DNA of 64,000 nucleotides from Maniola hyperantus (GCF_902806685.2 NC_048556.1:4712001-4776000); one strand, 5' to 3'; counted from the stretch's first letter, positions 9,754 through 25,000 are shown. Made by a program: numbers and translations. The notes: generated from the letters alone by a model not told the origin.

Positions 9754-12700
9754 CTGTAAACAAACAATCTTATAAGACGATATGCGTCCCAAAAGCGGTG
9801 TTGAGACACAATTCGGATGTTCAAAGAATCAAGTTTTGGCCTCAAAAACTACTAAAATTTGATTAATTATTTTTTAATATTATAAAAAATTTAAAATATT
9901 CTTGAAATGAAATGAAATTAAACCAGTTTTGTTCGATAGATATAAAGGGACCGTGGATATGGCACATATTTGGGAAAACTGGGAACTGCCTACATTTATG
10001 CGAAGATTTTTGTACCTCGTTTTGAAGGGGTGTAGAAAGTGATATGTGTAGTTCCTCTAGCGGGAACTCGCTTCAGCGCATGCAGTTCCCCGTACTCCGT
10101 GGAGCCAAGGGTGAGGAACCAGCCCTCATTCTTGTTGCGAGGGAACCGTGGACATAGCACGTTGTTTGCGTTCCCTCCGCGTCTAGCCATATCGATGACA
10201 AAAGTGTATTCCTGTAAATAATAATAATAATTATGTAATTTATTTCAAGTATTTGAGAACATCACAATATAAACCAAACTTAATATGTTTTTTTATTTTT
10301 TTTAAAAAACAATATCAGCCAATTTCATCATGATGACTAATATTCCCCCTTCCCCTCCAACTAAGCGTTAAGCTTGTGCTAGGAGTAGGTACGACAATAA
10401 TGCAACGGGTGGGGGTTTGATCCGCCAATTCGTAACCAACCGAATCTACAACTTAAATATTTTTATTTATTTAAACCCTTAGTTTTAGGGTTCCGTACCT
10501 CAAAAGGAAAAATGGAACCCTTATAGGATCACTTTGTTGTCTGTCTGTCTGTCGGTCTGTTAAGAAACCTACAGGGTACTTCCCGTTGACCTAGACTCAT
10601 GAAATTTGGTAGGTAGGTGGGTCTTATAGCTGGTATTAGGGGAAAAATCTGAAAACCGTGAATTCGTGGTTACATCGCCCAAAAAAAATTAAATTGTGGT
10701 CATAAACTAATAATTAGTATTTTAAATTTTCGTAGTAAGATACTTAAATATCAAGTGGGGTATCATATAAAAGGTCTTCACCTGTGCATTCTAAAACAGA
10801 TTTTTATTTATTTTTATGCATCATAGTTTTTGAATTATCGTGCAAAAGGTTGAAAAAATAAGACTGCCGTACGGAACCCTCATTGCGCGAGCCTGACTCG
10901 CGCTTGGCCAGTTTTTTTGGTATACTTAATGGCGATTTGGGTATTAAATGGCTTCATTACATTTGTAGTTCTTACCTGATCAGCATGTAAAGGTAACCAG
11001 TCCTCCCTGGTAGGTGGTTGTTTGACTCGCTTGTCTTGTTCGCAATCACTATCGAACCATAGTCCTCGTATGTGGAATTTCAAGTCCAATGTGGGTAGAT
11101 CGCATATTGCCTGTTGAATAAAATAAAAAATTTGGAACATGTTTAGTTTTTAAAAAAGTATATGAGGAAAAAATAGCAACAGCTTTTTGTTTGTTGAATA
11201 TCATTCATTGTTCTAATTAATGAAAGTTGAGGGACATAATATGGCTTCATCGTGCCATAATGTGCCATGAATCGATTGCGTTGGTTAAGGTATATTAACC
11301 CGAGTGTGTAACTGGATGAGGCACTTTGAAATTATTAATATTACCCTTGCTGTGAATCAAACCCGAGACCTCTCACTAATAAAATCAAAGCACTCATCAC
11401 TGCACCAGGGAGCTCTTTTAAAAAAACCAGCCAAGTACGAGTCAGGCTCGCGCAATGAGGCTTCAGTCTACAGTCGTATTTTTTTGACATTTTGCACGAT
11501 AATTCAAAAACTATGATGCATAAAAATAAATAAAAATCTGTTTTAGAATGTACAGGTGAAGACCTTTCATATGATACCCCACTTGATATAGTTATCTCAC
11601 TTCGAAAGTTGAAAATACTAATTATTAGTTCATGACCACAATTTAATTTTTTTGTGTGATCTAACCCTAAATTCACGGTTTTCAGATTTTTCCCCAAATG
11701 TCAGCTATAAGATCTACCTACCTGCCAAATTTCATGATTCTAGGTCAACGGGAAGTACCCTGTAGGCCAGACAGACAGACAACAAAGTGATTCTATAAGG
11801 GTTCCATTTTTCCTTTTGAGGTACGGAACCCTAAAAAAGAAGGAATGTAAAAAAAATAATTAAATGTTACTTACCCGATGTATTTCTCCAATTTGATTCT
11901 CCTCGAACTCCCTTCTCAGATATTTGGCGAGAAGCTCATAATTCCTCATACAAGTCACTTTCAGTCCGTTCAAAACCGTGCAAGGTTTGTTCGTATCCTT
12001 TGTCATGTGGGTGAACATGTATAGATGTTGCGAGTCTACATGCGGAAGGGTAGTCAGGGGCGAGTCGGTCGGCCAGCGCGCTTGCACGATGCACTGCATT
12101 AGCATTTGAGAGCTCAGGCATACAGCCAACCAGCCGTTCTCGGCTGACGCGTCTATCATTGCCTAGAAAAATATATATAAAATTAGCTGATGCATTTTTT
12201 AGGGTTCCGTACCCAAAGAGTAAAAACGGGACCCTATTACTCTGCTGTCTGTCCGGACTGTATCTCATGAACCGTTGAAATTTTCACAGATGATGTATTT
12301 CTGTTGCCGCTATAACAGCAAATACTAAAAACAGAATAAAATAAATATTTAAGGGGGCTCCCCATACATAAAAAAATTCGGTATCGGGTATTGTTCCCAA
12401 GGTTTTTTGGTGTGCTGATTACGGAAACGACGTCTATTTTCGGCCCACATCATTTAAATAAAATGTCAATATGGGTGTCGTCTCGAAGGTTTTCAAAATG
12501 AAGATTAAGAAAATGACTGAGATGAATTCAGATCGGGCTTGTCAATGACAGCTCGTTTGCAATAACTTACACACCCGTGTATCACATGACGATTTTCAAT
12601 ACAGTTGTGGGAAATGGTAAAAAACAAATCAAAGAATTAAACATGTTCATTTCAACATACATACAATAGGTAAATATGTAACATGGATATACTTGACCAC

Positions 12701-15700
12701 AATGTAGATGGCAGAATATTTGCCACTTAATTCATAAAAATAAGCTAACAAAGCATTTTTGAGAATGACTCAGTTTTCTTTGGTTTTTTCCATAAAATAA
12801 AATTATCGTAAGTCGCCATATATCTTTCTCCAGATTTTGGGGGCAAAATTCCATCTTGCGCAGTTTTTCGCCCCGGATAAAATAACGGATGGAGTTAATT
12901 ATATCTCATCACTTGTACTTAAACTCATATTAACAAAAAAAATCAATTTATAACACAATAAGTGAATATTTTTTTTTTTTACAAAGAAACTAGGCAACGG
13001 GTTCGTACGCGTATACAGCCTATTAGATTTTTTGGATGAGTACTTAACGGCTATAGGCAACAAAAGTGTTAAGGTGAGATCTATAGAGCGCACTCTGACT
13101 CAGCTTAAGACAGAGTTAAAACGAGACAGAGCTATATCTCTCACATAAATCTGTCTCATTTCTGAGCAAAGTCAAAGTGCGCTGTATAGATCTCAGCCTC
13201 AGACTTACTTGGATGATCCTAATGGTCTGATCCAATACGGACTTGGTGTCTGTGAGATAGTCGGTATTGGGCAGCGGCAGTCGCGACAAATGTGCTTGTA
13301 GTAAGAGGAACGCTTTGACGTTGGAGGAGTCTAGTGTTAGCGAGTCCACTGGCAAGCGACATTGCTGGGAAAGCTCGCTGGAACAGAGAGTGTAGTATGC
13401 ATAAATTCCACCCGAACGAACCCGGGGTTGGGTCAGCTATCGTTTATCCATACTAATATTATAAATGCGAAAGTGTGTCTGTCTGTCTGCTGGCTTTTCA
13501 CAGCCCAACAGTTTAACCGATTTTCATGAAATTTGATACAGAGTCAGCTTACATCCCGGGGAAGGACATAGACTACTTTTATCCCGGAAAGAGTTCCCAC
13601 GGGATTTTTAAAAACCTAAATCCATGCGTACGAAGTTGCGGGCATCAGCTAGTCTTAAATATATAAAAGGCAAAGGACTGACTGACTGATCTATATTCTA
13701 TCAACGCACAGCTGAAACTACTGGACGGATTGGGCTGAAATTTGGCATGCAGGTAGCTATTGTGACGTGGGCATCCGCTAAGGAAGGATTTTTGAAAATT
13801 CAACCCCTTAAGGGGGGTGAAATAGGGGTTTGGTGTAGTCCACGCGGACGAAGTTCCGAGCATAAGCTAGTCATTAATATAAAAAGTTTTTAGGTCATCA
13901 TCATCATCATGATCAACCCATCACCGGCTCACTACAGAGCGCGGGTCTCCTCTCAGAGTGAAAAGGGTTTTGGCCATAGTCTACCACGCTGGCCATGTGC
14001 GGATTGGTAGACTTCACACACCTTTGGGAACATTATGGAGAACTCTCAGGCATGCAGGTTTCCTCACGATGTTTTCCTTCACCGTTAAAGCAAGTGGTAT
14101 TTAATTAATTAAAACGCACATAACTCCGGAAAGTTAGAGGTGCGTGCCCGGGATCGAACCCCCGACCTCCGATTAGAAGGCGGACGTTCTAACTACTTGG
14201 CCTATCACAGCTTATGCACTAGGCTATCACTAGTTTTTAGGTACCCATTGAGAATATCTTCATTATGTCGCACTGGTAGCGTGGCATATTCCTCCGAGTC
14301 AGCCAATAGTCTGAGCAGATTGTCAAACGCGAGGTTGCTTTGCAGATTGGCGTGGAAATGCGCCATGGTTTTGTGCGACAGGTAGTAGTAGGAGGCTATC
14401 CTGCCCATCCAGGTGCAATGGATTGTACGCTGGTCCTAAAAACACGTATAAAGACAATGGGGCTAATTCTGAACACAACCTAATTTTAGAGAATCCGCAT
14501 GCTCTTCTTACTAATGTAGTATGAAAAGGACAGACACAGTTTGACAGTTTTAAATTTAATTTTTAGATGGTAAAATCGCGGGCATCAGCTAGTAGGTAAT
14601 AAATTACACTTTTTGATAGTCAGTTGTTGCATTTGTAAGATGATGATATAGGCCCCAATTCTCTAGTCTCTCTCTAAACTAAATTAAGAGTTTTTTTTTT
14701 AAATTTATTTAGTCATATTAATTTTACAGAGTTTCCTTCACATCTATCTCGCCAAACTGGTGGGCCAGTTTGTTCTCTGTCAGTTATCTCCATCCTTTTC
14801 TTTTTACTAATGCTAAAAAAGGAACGGAACATGACTTTCACATTTAATGACTCTAAATTTTAGTGCACAATACAAATTTAAACAGTAGGTTCGCGAGTGC
14901 GTGCTAAAATCACGAGTTTTACCATCTAAAATTAAATTTAAAACTGTCAAACTGTGTCTGTCCTTTTCATATTACATTAGTAAGAAGAGCATGCGAATAC
15001 TCTAAAATTAGGTTGTGCTCAGAATTAGCCCCATCGTGGTGATATGTTTTACGCGAACTTAAAACTAAAGCTACGAGCTACTATAGGTATGTAATATGTA
15101 TCCACAAATGACCTTACCTCTTCAATTTCGAGACAATTGGCGTTGGACAACGCGTCTAGCGAGGTTTGTACCAAATTGGAGAGAAAATAGTTGACATCCT
15201 GAGGCTCAACACTTTCCAGTTTGTAATATGACGGGTTCTTCAGCAGACGTCGGAAGAAATAAGTCCACGTCATGTAATCTAGAATATCTTGTTTCGTTTG
15301 TACTGTACCTGTTAAAGGAACGAGCTATCTATTAAGTTGAGAAATTGTCATCATTGTTGATCATCGTGATCAACCCATCGCCGGCTCGCTACTGAGCACG
15401 GGTCTCCTCTAAGAGTGAGAAGGGTTTTGGCCATAGTCTACCACGCTGGCCATGTGCGGATTGGTAGACTTCACACACCTTTGAGAACATTATGGAGAAC
15501 TCTTAGGCATGCAGGTTTAATCACAATGTTTTCCTTCACCGGTAAAGGCAAGTAACATTTAATTGCTTAAAACTCTGAAAAATTAGAGGTGCGTGCCCGG
15601 AATTGCACCTTCGACCTCCGTTTAGAAGGCGGACGTCCTAACCACTAGGCTATCACAGCCTAAAACTACATATAAAACTTTGTAAATAAAGCATTCATTA

Positions 15701-16004
15701 CACTGTCACATGTCACCATTAACTACTGTGACTGTCGGATAGCGTACAGGCTAACCTAAAGACTGGCTGGTTATAGAGTGTTTGTTCTTCGATCATATCG
15801 ATTTTTGCAAGCATATAGTTAAAGAACTGGATTGACATAGTTTATTTTTATCCCGGAAAATTAAAGAGTTCTCAAGGGAATTTTACAAAACCTAAATTCA
15901 CGCAGACATAATAGAAGCGTGGCGGGCATCATCTAGTCCCTAGATAACTCAACACTCTAAAGTGAACTATAGAGTTCACACACACACGCACGCACGCACG
16001 CACG

Positions 16005-16072
<68 letters not shown>

Positions 16073-19000
16073 ACAACTGTTAGCAGTTTAATATAGGGGA
16101 TTCAAAAGTAAACATACCCGCAACAATTTCAGCGTTCAAATGGTCCGCCAGCACTTCAAGCAAGCTGGACTCAACTGGGAATGGCTCGTAGAGGAATTTC
16201 TTATAGAAGTTCTTCTTCTGATCGTGAACCAAAACTACCGCTACTCCTTCGTTGTCATACTAAAAAGATTCAATATCACATAACACGTATCGATAACACG
16301 TACACTAACGATAAATGACTTGTAAAAATACGGGCCGCCATTTTTTTTGAAGCACTCTCAGAGTCAAAAACCGGCCAAGTGCGTGGCGGGCCACGCGCAG
16401 TGTAGGGTTCCGTAGTCACAATCATCGAAAAACAGATATAACTCCTTAACCTGTGGACCCTACTTAGCTATGATAGTTTTCCTTTAAAGTTGATTATATA
16501 TACTACTGCTGTGAATTTTGTTCCCACACCCACAGTATTTTTAAAAGACCTATTCAACGATACCCCACACTATGGGGTAGACGAGAAAAAGAAAATTCAT
16601 CCCCACTTTACATGTATGGGGAGCTACCCTAGAAAAATATTAATCACAATTTTATTTCACCACTTTGTCGGCGTGATTAATATTTATACCCATGCCAAAT
16701 TACAGATTTCTAGCACTAATAGTCTCTGAGATTAATCGAGGACGGACGGACATGGCGAAACTATAAGGGTTCCTTGTTTACTACGGAACCCTAAAAAGGT
16801 GCGTGAATATCTATGAATTCTGTCGTGTTACCCACACAAGCATATGAATATGTCCCCACTTTTAAATTAGAATTGTATGAGCTTTGCCTATCTGGAGTTA
16901 TATAATATCTTTGACTCTTTGGTCATATATTTTGTCTGTTAAATTAAAATTGTGCCAGATCTTTTTCCACTGTGGAACCAACTCCCTCCTGCGGTGTTCC
17001 CACTAGATTTCAACATGGGGCTATTCAAGGGGCGGATCAACAAATTCCTGAAAGGCCAGCAACGCATTGGCTGGTACTGCAAATGTTCATGGTCAGCGGT
17101 TAAGCACTTAAAATCAGGAGACCCGTCTGCTCATTTGCTCGCTATTTTTATTAAAAAAATTTTTTTTAGAAGTTTAAAAACTCACTTGCGGTCGTCCAGC
17201 CCGCCCCATCATTTGTAAGACGTCAGTGATCGGCATGTCAACGTATCTCTTTTGCTTTCCGTCGAAATATTCCGTGCCTTTGATCACCACCAAATGTGCG
17301 GGGAAATTCACTCCCCAGGCTAGAGTTGCCGTGCATATTAGTATCTAAATGCGGAAAGGTATCTGTTTGTTTAACTGTATACTGCAATAGTATATATGTA
17401 TATAGAATCAACCTATAAATAAATAAATAAATAAATAATAAATTTATTCATAAGAATGCAGGTGACATAACATGGTTATAAAATTAGTTGGCGAGCCTTA
17501 TGCATTCTACCTTAGAATATTGGTGTATGAATATTTAAATATTACATTACAGTTACATTTTTAGAAACATGTAAGTACATATAAATTACAAAATCTTTAA
17601 AATTATATAATACTCAAAAAGTAGATTAATTATGTCATACAAAAACAAGAGAAAAAAAAACAGTAAAAACAGTCTTTTAAATTTTACATGTCATACAGAG
17701 GGGATACCTCCGCGACGTGTCGAGATGGCAATCGGTGTATAAGGCGAGGGGACGCCCCTCACACCCGCACGTCACCTGGGCTCACCTGCACCGGGTTAAC
17801 ACGGGGCGTTCCCTCCCCGATTGTCATTTCAACCTGTCGCGTACTATACGTATGCGGTGGTTGTTCTCTTAAATCTAAGGACTTATAATTAAAAACAAAT
17901 ACAATAAAGGAAAATAATTAAAAACAAAAACGCAATTCTTCGCAATTTACAAAAATATACCACCATTATTACCACGGTGAGATTGCCGTCAGGGGCTAAC
18001 TTGTATTGGAATAAAAACAAAGAAATCTAAAGTTTTTTTCTGAATTCCATTCTTATAGTTGGGGAATTAAAAATAAAGCCTTCATAATTCATTTACGATA
18101 CTCGTGAGTGAATGATATAATTATAATTATATTATGAATTAATTATATGAGTGAGTGCAATAGACTCAATCATATTATTCAATGGCAAAATAAATGGGAT
18201 ATAAATTTTTAATATTTAATAACACTTTCGTAAGCTAAGATAAGGAAACTTTTAAATAAATCAAACATGGGTAAATTTGAATCTGGACGGGTTCAAAACT
18301 AGTCGGGCTAACGTCGACTAAATACGTGAGTATAGCTGTTGAGAGATATTTTATATAATCACTCACGATAGTTTAAACGCTAAAATATAGGTAATTTTAA
18401 GAGAAGGAACTCATGAACATGAAAATAATGAGTCATATCTAATCATTCAGTTTTATAATTACTGCCTGGCCAGAAATAAAAAAAACTTGTTCTGGGGGTA
18501 TGGTCTATGGTCACTGTGTTTAACACGGAACAGAAAAAACAGTGGAAGTGCTAAGTAGGCGTGGCACGCGTGCCACAATTAAGCGTAGTTACGTAAAACT
18601 GATCCCAGTCGCGTTCTAACATCGCGTGGAGTTGGTAGTCTCGCGACAAATTCATATTGCCCTAGCAATGTTACTGTTCCGTTTTGGAGTGTAAAAATGA
18701 TAGTAGGAGAAAAAATCTTAAAAATGGAGGTGTTTCGTATCATCGGTAAGTACGATTTTCATTGTTTTCTATAAAATCTTAATTTATTTCAATTTACTAA
18801 TATTTAATAGAACGGTTAGTCAAAATCAACCTTAAACAATTAAGATAAAGTTTATTTTGGATTGATTCTATTCCGAAAGTACTTCGCTCCGTGTTCGCTA
18901 CTCAAATAGTGATGTGGCCAAGTAGAATATTGAATTTATCGATTGATATCGATACAAGGATATAAATAAATAGTAACGCAATAATTATAATTTATTAATG

Positions 19001-22000
19001 AGTGAGACGTTGCATTGATCACTAAATAGACATCAGTAGTTCCTCTAACCTTCATTTAAAATATTTTTAGGTTTCCCAAAGATGCAAGCATCAAAGAGAA
19101 ATGGATAGATGCAACGGGTAGAGTTAATTGGATGCCAACCAAATCAAGCATGATATGCTCTGAACATTTTTTTAGAAGTCGATTTTATAATATCAAATAA
19201 AGGATATAGATATACGAAACCTACTGCGCTTCCATCAATGAAAATCGTTAAGTCTTTTAATCAAATAACCTTGTTTTATTTTATTACTTTCAGTAAGTAT
19301 TGAAAATACTTGATATTATAATACAAAACAACACACCTCTTAGTTATATTTTTGTATGAAGATTGACTGACTAAATATCAAATTTAATTCATAAACACAC
19401 TAATTAATTTTTCTCCTATTCATTTTTATATAGGTACTAGATGATGCCCGCGACTTCGTCCGCGTGGATTTAGGTTTTTAAAAATCCTGTGGGAACTTTT
19501 CAACTTCCTATGTCCTTTCCCGGGATGCAAGCTATCTCTGTACCAAATTTCATCAAAAACGGTTGATCGGTTGAGCCGTGAAAAGCTAGCAGACAGACAG
19601 ACAGACAGACACACTTTCGCATTTATAATATTAGTACGGATTTATTCTCAAAATTTAATTTTGGTTTCAGCCACAAAATGATAAATGTGGTCACTCCAGG
19701 TTCTTCAAAAAGACAAAGTGATTCGGAGATTCCTGCGTCTAATCACGTTACCGATTTGATGAAGGCAATAGTCGAAAAATATATACATAAATGTTCGCAT
19801 ACACCATTTATTAAAATTAAAAATAAGACTTTCGAAACGCCAGTTTCTTAACAAATATGTTTTATTTCAAGGGCAATAAATAAAATTTATCTATTTTCAT
19901 ACGTTGCAGTATTTATTGTGCATACTTGTAAAAGGCATGCATACATACCAGCACTTTTATTCAATTTTATAATTACCTTTTTTAATTTTATTTTTGCGAA
20001 TGAACAAAATAACGAGTATCTATCGATATCGATAGGTAATTCATTGAGCTACGTGGTGCAGCCTTAACTGAGGAGGAAAAAAAATCGACCGATCACGCAA
20101 ATGTCAACCATATGTTTAAAGTAATTAAGTTTATAATTGCTACTACTTAGAATACCGCCATCTATGGTCAAGTAGCGGAATTAATTGGACAATTGAATCT
20201 AGTGTGACGTGAGTGTGACTATAGCTCGTAAATACGTTCTTCCGCTAAAGCAAAATAAATCTTATTTCTAGAGCGTCAGGGTTTATTTCCAAATCTGTGA
20301 CGTAGGCTAGTTTTGACTAAACTTAAACGACAAATCAAATGATTTGTTTCTTTGTAGTGCAATATATGACTATCGGTATATTTGTATGAGTTTGGCGACA
20401 GCGGTTCCTATAGTAATTTTGGTGAATTGCACTTCCACTGTTCTTTCTGTTCCGTGGTGTTTAAGGTCTTGTATAAATTAGTTCCACTGGTTTCCCGCAC
20501 TATGGCGAGGTGTTTTATTTAGGTCAGGCTTTAATCATAAACCTTATCATTATCAGGTCTTAATTATACTAACCTGTATCTTTTGATTGATAAATAGCTC
20601 TTCGACAGTGGTTCTATCCTTTTCATGCAAACCAGCGTGATGGATTCCGATGCCAAACGCTAGAGTGAGTTTGAGGTTTGACTCTCGGATGTTCGACAGG
20701 ATTTGTTCCATTTCAGATTCTTGCATATGCAGCCATTGTTTAGGGTTGTCTTCGGCTGCTAGATATGCGATTAAGTCTAGGGCTGTCAACCTGGAAATTT
20801 AAAAATTCTGATGATGAATTTTTATCACGCCAATTGTATCCGCATCCACAAATGCGGAGCTCCCGCATCGATTTGAACATCTGGATTCGCATCCGTAATA
20901 ATCAATACGGATGTAATTGCGGATGTAGATTGTAGATGTCTGAAGAGTGGTGCGTGCCGTGGAAACCTGCTTTATTGACCAACTAGCTTATGCTCGCGAC
21001 TTCTTCCGCGTGGACTACACAAATTTCAAACCCCTATTTCACCCCCTTAGGGGTTGAATTTTCAAAAATCCTCTCTTAGCGGATGCCTACGTCATAATAG
21101 CTAGCTGCACGCCAAATTTCAGCCTGATCCATCCAGTAGTTTGAACTGTGCGTTGATAGATCAGTCAGTCAGTCAGTCAGTCAGTCACCTTTTCCTTTTA
21201 TATGTATATTTAGATAGGAGTGAAAGGTGCTAGAATGGCGACCTCGCACCGGAAGACGCAGCGTTGGAAGACCCCCACTAGGTGGACGGACGACACCAGA
21301 CGAGTCGCAGGGAGCCGCCGGATCCAGGCGGCGCAAAACCGTGGCGTGTGGAAGTCCCTACAAGAGACCTATGTCCAGAAGTGGACGTCTATTGGTTGTT
21401 GATGATGATGATGATGAAAGTTTCCGTGACAAAATCCGACGAGTTTGTCTCTGTAATAGAACAGGTATACCTGGTCTGTCGTCTACTGGAGACGAACACG
21501 AGTGCGGGCGCGGAAGGCGAGTGTGTGCGTATGGCCTGGAACGTCGGCTTGTTCATCGACAACATGCGCGGGCAGTAGTGGCGCCCCGGGTGACCCGATA
21601 TGTGGACCTGAATATAAGTAATAAGTAATTAAGTAATATAAGTAATAATATTATAAATGTGAAAGTGTGTCTGTCTGTCTGACTGTCTGCTAGGTTTTCA
21701 CGGCTCAACCGTTCAACTGATTTTGACGAAATTTGGTACAGAGATAGCTAGCATCCCGGGGAAGGACATAGGCTACTTTTTATCCCGGAAAATTGAAGAG
21801 TTCCCACAGGATTCTTTAAAACCTAAATCCACGCGTACGAAGTCGCGGGCATCAGCTAGTAAGTAATAAAGAGAAATATTTTTGAAGTGAAAGCTTCTTT
21901 AGGGGCCTTAGGGGTGGAAAAAAAAATTCAAGTTCGCCTCGAAGATAAGACAGTTTTTTCACAAACAAAATTGCACGAATTACATTAATTTATTACGATT

Positions 22001-25000
22001 GGTTTAGAAAACCAATCGTAATAAAATTCAATTTTCACTGTATATTATATGCTAGTTACGGACTAGCTATCTACGAAAAATTAATCTTAATTGCTGAGCA
22101 AGAAAGTTTAAATTTAAGTGCAGCAAAAGCAAACCATTTTTTATTCCAATAAATTTCTACAAGTACTTTTGAATCCTCAAATGAGTCTACCATTGTTTCG
22201 GAATTATCTTTCTACCAAGAAGGACCAGCAAGAAACTCGGCGATTGCTCGTTTCAAAGATTTCATTTACAATATTGTGCCATGTATAAAAGCCTGTTACC
22301 AAGAATTTGAATATATCACAAAAAATACATACCTCTAGAGGCACGGGTCGAACGGAAGGTCTGAAGTTGTAAAGCCCCATCTCTCCTATGTTCAGCCAAT
22401 TAGCGAGATCTTTTGCGTTCGCCAGCGCGGTCGATAGCCCGATGATTCGCAACCGTCTTGATGTATGCGACTCGATGAAGTTTGTCCTATTGAAAGAAAT
22501 TGTGATCTATATTATATCCTATTCTAATGATGAGCGATTGTTGCAAAATAGACAATTCAATAAATCAACTGTTGAACAATCGACTGTCGATTTATTCGTT
22601 TTCATAAAAAAAACAATCGAATAAAAATCGTCACTAAAACAAATCGAGTTTCGTCGACTGTTAAGTTTATGAACGGGAAGCGTACTGGTTCGCAAATAAA
22701 CTGCACAGTCAAAAAACAACCGAAACATTTCGAAGCCAGTATTTAAACTGATATAGTTTAAATACAGGGGCCAATTTTCTACACAATCTCTAAACTAAAC
22801 TAAATTAACAGGTCTAAATCTAGTGCTATCCTTTTCCGCAAGCAACATCATGAAAGGGATAGCAATAGATTTAGACGTGCCATTTTAGTTTAGTTTAAAG
22901 ATTGTGTACAACGGAATTAGCCACACTGGCTTCGAAAGTCTAGTAAGAATCCATGGCCGTACGTATGCTCGTGACTTGAAAAATCTAATGTTTCTAATCT
23001 GTTAATCTAAAATCTAAATTATTATGCATATAAATAAATAAAAATTTGTGTTTTAGAATGTACAGGTAAATTCTTTTCATATGATACCCCACTTGGTATA
23101 ACAATCTTACTTTAAAAGTCGATAATAGCAATATTTGTTCATGAACACATTTTAATTTTTTTCTTGTGATGTAACCACAAATTCACAATTTTCAGATTTT
23201 TCCCCTAATGTCTGCTTATGAGACCTACCTACCTGCCAAATTTCATGATTCTAGGTCAACAGGAAGTACCCTGTAGGTTTCTTGACAGACAGACAGACAA
23301 CAAAGTGATCTTATAAGGGTTCTGTTTTTCCTTTTGAGGTACGGATCCCTAAAAACTTCTGAAAGAGACTTCCGAAGTAGTACCTTACCTGGAAACAATA
23401 ACTTCCAACACAGGCCCTCTATCCTCACCCAGAAGATGTATTTCATCGATAACGATTAACGCAACGTCTCGGACATAGTTCCTGGTCTGCCAGGATCGAC
23501 TGATGCCGTCCCATTTCTCAGGAGTTGTCACAATCACTTGAGAATTTCTGATGGCTCTTATATCGGGCGATACGTCACCTAAAAGTATAGACATTATTAA
23601 TGGCTGATTCAGTTTTATATAGAAACTAGCTGACCCGCCCCGGTTTCGCTCGGGTGGAATTTAGAAAATCGAGGTGGGGGTTGAATTTCCAAAAACCCTG
23701 GAACACGTATTTCTTCATTTGTGACCGAAAATCCAAATACCAATTTTCATGTAACTAACTTGATACATACTTTCATCCCCTATTTAACCCACTTAGGGGT
23801 GGAATTTCGAAAACTCCTTTCTTATTGGATACCTACTCTTTACAAAGAACACACCCTCAAAATCTCATGTCTCTATAGGACCAGCGGTTTAGGCTGTGCG
23901 TCAGTTAGTACTTTGTATTTTTAACCGACTTCAAAAAAAGGAGGAGGTTCTCAATTCGTCGGAATCTTTTTTTTTTTTTTTATATATTAAGATCAAAACT
24001 GCGGAAATGTGACTCAAGTGGTCTAGTTGTGACAACGTATATCAATGTATTGCGATTGTTAAGCAACGTTGACCCAGGTTGGTAACTGGATGGTTGACCG
24101 ACTTTGGAGGTCTGAATTTGGCCGTTTGATTCCTTTGTGCCTCGAAGGGCATGTTAAGCTGTCGGTCCCGGTTATTATCACTAACATGTGATAATAACTG
24201 TAAATTAACATAAGAGATGAAATCTCGTTCTCCTAGTAGAGTTGTATGCGGAAGGATTTGGGAACCCATCGCATTATTATTTCAAGATTATAAGATTAAT
24301 GGAAAGAGGTCATGAGTCACGACGATCACATGATGAGATTACAAGATGAAACGATAAATACCTGTCAACTCAACAACATTCTTGCCCAGCCTTTCTTCCA
24401 GTCTCACTTTCCAATCCTTTATTCTTTCTTTTACCAACGCTTTAAGAGGTGCAATGTAAACTATCTGTAAAAAATTAAGATTATTTACTTAATCACCTTT
24501 TATATAATTTTAGGGGTAGCTTATGGATGTTAAAATTTCAAGATCGGTTTGCACGAGGAATTTGACTTAAGCTAGTCCCTTCATCCCCGTCGATATTTAT
24601 GTTTCCTGCTTTCCCCGATTTCCCAAAAATCTTTTCTAAGCGGTTTTCAAATTTTAACTTGAAATATCAGTTTGGGTACTTTTTTGACAGATCACGATTT
24701 TCAGCAGGTGATTCTGAAGAAAATTTCTACCTTTGGGAGGATCTTGGGAGAGAAATCTTCGACACAAACACCCACTGCATTCGTTATGAAATTCAGAATT
24801 TGAGAATAAACTAGCTGATGTCCATTAAAAATCCCGTGGAAACTCTTTGATTTCCGTGATGAAAAGTAGCCTATTTTCGAAGTAGGGAAATAGGATACTT
24901 TCGCCACATAAGCGGTAAACCGGATAGCCCGTGAAAGGGTAACACGCAGAAAACAGACAGAAAAACTCTCTCGCATTTATAATATCCAGTAGGGAAGTAT

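Larger units (their letters stand above)
18524..20456 (+). mobile_element. THAP-encoding P-type DNA transposon with perfect 8-bp target duplication
   Basis: A 1,933-bp element inside ASCC3 intron 29. The termini are 28-bp inverted repeats (18524-18551 and 20429-20456) starting CACGGAACAG, with one mismatch. Both flanks carry GTGTTTAA (18516-18523 and 20457-20464), a perfect 8-bp duplication. The only coding content is a THAP domain and short tail; no catalytic transposase is present, and from 19855 to 20428 the DNA is non-coding. THAP domains in 8-bp-duplicating elements point to the P superfamily. It is an internally deleted, non-autonomous copy, later hit by a Helitron-like repeat at 19437-19640. 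A hAT-type element that picked up a THAP domain is the main alternative. Confidence 0.8.

Noticed and set aside
15978..16072. Regular repeat that could suggest a CRISPR array
   Set aside because: It is a plain CA microsatellite without spacers; the organism is an animal.
21227..21628. 133-codon plus-strand frame
   Set aside because: The first half is an out-of-phase LINE end and the second half is antisense to ASCC3 exon 28.
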